A DNA stretch of 58,148 nt from Bradyrhizobium forestalis. Its GTDB lineage: Bacteria > Pseudomonadota > Alphaproteobacteria > Rhizobiales > Xanthobacteraceae. Below are positions 57,531-58,148 of the stretch, in pieces. A program made the position numbers and the translations under genes. The stretch is from the NCBI RefSeq assembly GCF_002795245.1, contig NZ_PGVG01000045.1, positions 1 through 58,148 on the forward strand, in the 5' to 3' direction. The notes beneath the pieces are model-generated. The model was not told the DNA's origin. It did no database searches and was given only the letters and a program-made list of their open reading frames with translations. The first letter of the stretch is position 1, and the number at the start of each line of letters is the position of its first letter.

Positions 57531-57977
57531 ATGAAAGCCCCTTCTTTCATGGATTTGGCGCTTCTGGCGGCCGAAAATGCCGGAAAATCGGGCGAAGTTC
57601 CGATCGGATGCGTAGTGGTCCGCAATTCCGAGGTCATCGCCACCGCGGCCAACCGGACGCTGACCGACCATGATCCGACCGCCCACGCCGAGCTTGTCGC
57701 GTTGCGCGAGGCCGCCGCGAAGATTGGCAGCGAGCGCCTCGTCGACTGCGACCTCTACGTGACGCTGGAGCCCTGCACCATGTGTGCGGGCGCGATCTCT
57801 TTTGCAAGGGTCCGCCGGCTCTATTACGGCGCGGCCGATCCCAAGGGCGGCGCAGTGGAATCCGGCGTGCGGTTCTTTGCCTCGCCGACCTGCCATCATG
57901 CGCCGGACGTCTATTCCGGCGTCGGCGAGAGCGATGCGGCGCGGCTACTCAAGGAGTTCTTCCGGGAGCGGCGGTGA
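57531..57977 (+). CDS. tadA: tRNA adenosine(34) deaminase TadA
   Basis: A 148-residue deaminase. Zinc motifs TAHAELVALREA and LEPCTMCAGAI are intact, with the Glu general base in HAE. GEVPIGCVVVRN and NRTLTDHDPTAHAE are typical of TadA. It converts A34 to inosine in tRNA-Arg(ACG). The start is uncertain: ATG at 57519, 57531 and 57549 are all in frame; 57531 (MKAPSFMDLALLAAENAG) gives the usual length. It is divergent from the pseudouridine synthase gene. Confidence 0.93.
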   Translation: MKAPSFMDLALLAAENAGKSGEVPIGCVVVRNSEVIATAANRTLTDHDPTAHAELVALREAAAKIGSERLVDCDLYVTLEPCTMCAGAISFARVRRLYYGAADPKGGAVESGVRFFASPTCHHAPDVYSGVGESDAARLLKEFFRERR

Positions 57978-57992
57978 CTCCCACACTCCGCT

Positions 57993-58024
57993 GTCATGCC
58001 CCGGCTTGACCGGGGCATCCGGGG
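57993..58024. repeat. Palindromic repeat (CATGCCCCGGCTTGACC family)
   Basis: GTCATGCCCCGGCTTGACCGGGGCATC is the reverse-complement copy of the element near 4247. It lies between tadA and the IS30 remnant. Confidence 0.72.
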
Positions 58025-58029
58025 CGACT

Positions 58030-58148
58030 TCAACCGGTCGTCGCAACACCTTGTGTATCGCTCACCCGCAGCAATTCGTCGAGAGTTTCTGCCGGTGTTT
58101 TCCAGCCCAGGGTCTTCCGAGGCCTGGTGTTGAGTGCAAGAGCGACGG
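58030..58148 (-). mobile_element. IS30-family transposase C-terminus, cut by the window edge
   Basis: The minus strand reads an open frame from the window edge to a TGA at 58030-58032. The peptide VALALNTRPRKTLGWKTP and the following AETLDELL are the C-terminal signature of IS30-type transposases (LN-x-RPRKTLG-x-TP). The catalytic DDE residues would lie beyond the window. Whether the full element is intact cannot be told. Terminal inverted repeats were not identified. Confidence 0.85.

Overview
The window is chromosomal DNA of a Bradyrhizobium-type alphaproteobacterium (Hyphomicrobiales, Nitrobacteraceae). The evidence is high GC with strong GC bias at third codon positions, alphaproteobacterial gene neighbourhoods (uvrC-pgsA-moaD-moaE, ybjN-proC, ribF-ileS-lspA, lgt-methyltransferase-pgeF, rsmD beside an S4 pseudouridine synthase) and many Bradyrhizobium-style intergenic palindromic repeats. 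I see no tRNA, rRNA, CRISPR array or prophage. The only mobile-element remnant is the C-terminus of an IS30-family transposase running off the right edge.

Layout. 0-5 kb: a small membrane protein, two tandem NTF2-like proteins, a secreted beta-rich protein, a coiled-coil-like protein and two convergent one-helix micro-proteins below usual ORF cut-offs. 5-14.7 kb: a translationally coupled MaoC pair, a DUF4282 protein, ychF-pth-rplY, a UbiK-like protein, lgt-methyltransferase-pgeF, a lipoprotein and prs. 14.8-20.5 kb: ribH under an FMN riboswitch, ybjN-proC, an FlK-like thioesterase, a tautomerase, hisS and a DUF2314 protein. 20.7-24.8 kb: ilvE divergent from a MarR / OmpR-type regulator / EnvZ-like kinase operon. 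25-29.6 kb: a run of exported proteins including RNase T2, then rlmJ, a cold-shock gene with a structured leader, and an Omp25-like porin. 29.8-36.3 kb: uvrC, pgsA, moaD, moaE, prmB, a holin-like membrane protein and a YihY/BrkB protein. 36.4-45 kb: a TipF-like degenerate EAL protein, a HAD hydrolase, a CheY, ribF, ileS, lspA and an exported protein. 45-52.8 kb: an M16 peptidase pair, arfB, and a cytochrome c / VOC / Tat small subunit / GMC dehydrogenase cassette. 52.5-58.1 kb: a ribbon-helix-helix protein, mutL, rsmD, a pseudouridine synthase with a very long charged disordered N-terminus, tadA, and the IS30 edge.

Most of the window is core metabolism and translation/repair (riboflavin, isoleucine/valine, proline, molybdopterin, lipoprotein maturation, rRNA/ribosomal modification, mismatch and excision repair). 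The most notable items outside routine annotation are: (i) the FMN riboswitch; (ii) repeat families whose central stems differ in sequence between copies but stay self-complementary; (iii) a possible 29-codon uORF and two look-alike hairpins in the cold-shock leader; (iv) the roughly 320-residue Arg/Asp/Gly-rich extension on the pseudouridine synthase; (v) an IleRS that has lost its C-terminal zinc cysteines; (vi) an EnvZ-like kinase with Ile in place of the H-box Pro; (vii) the periplasmic GMC dehydrogenase cassette. I did not find a clearly novel multi-gene system, and say so plainly.
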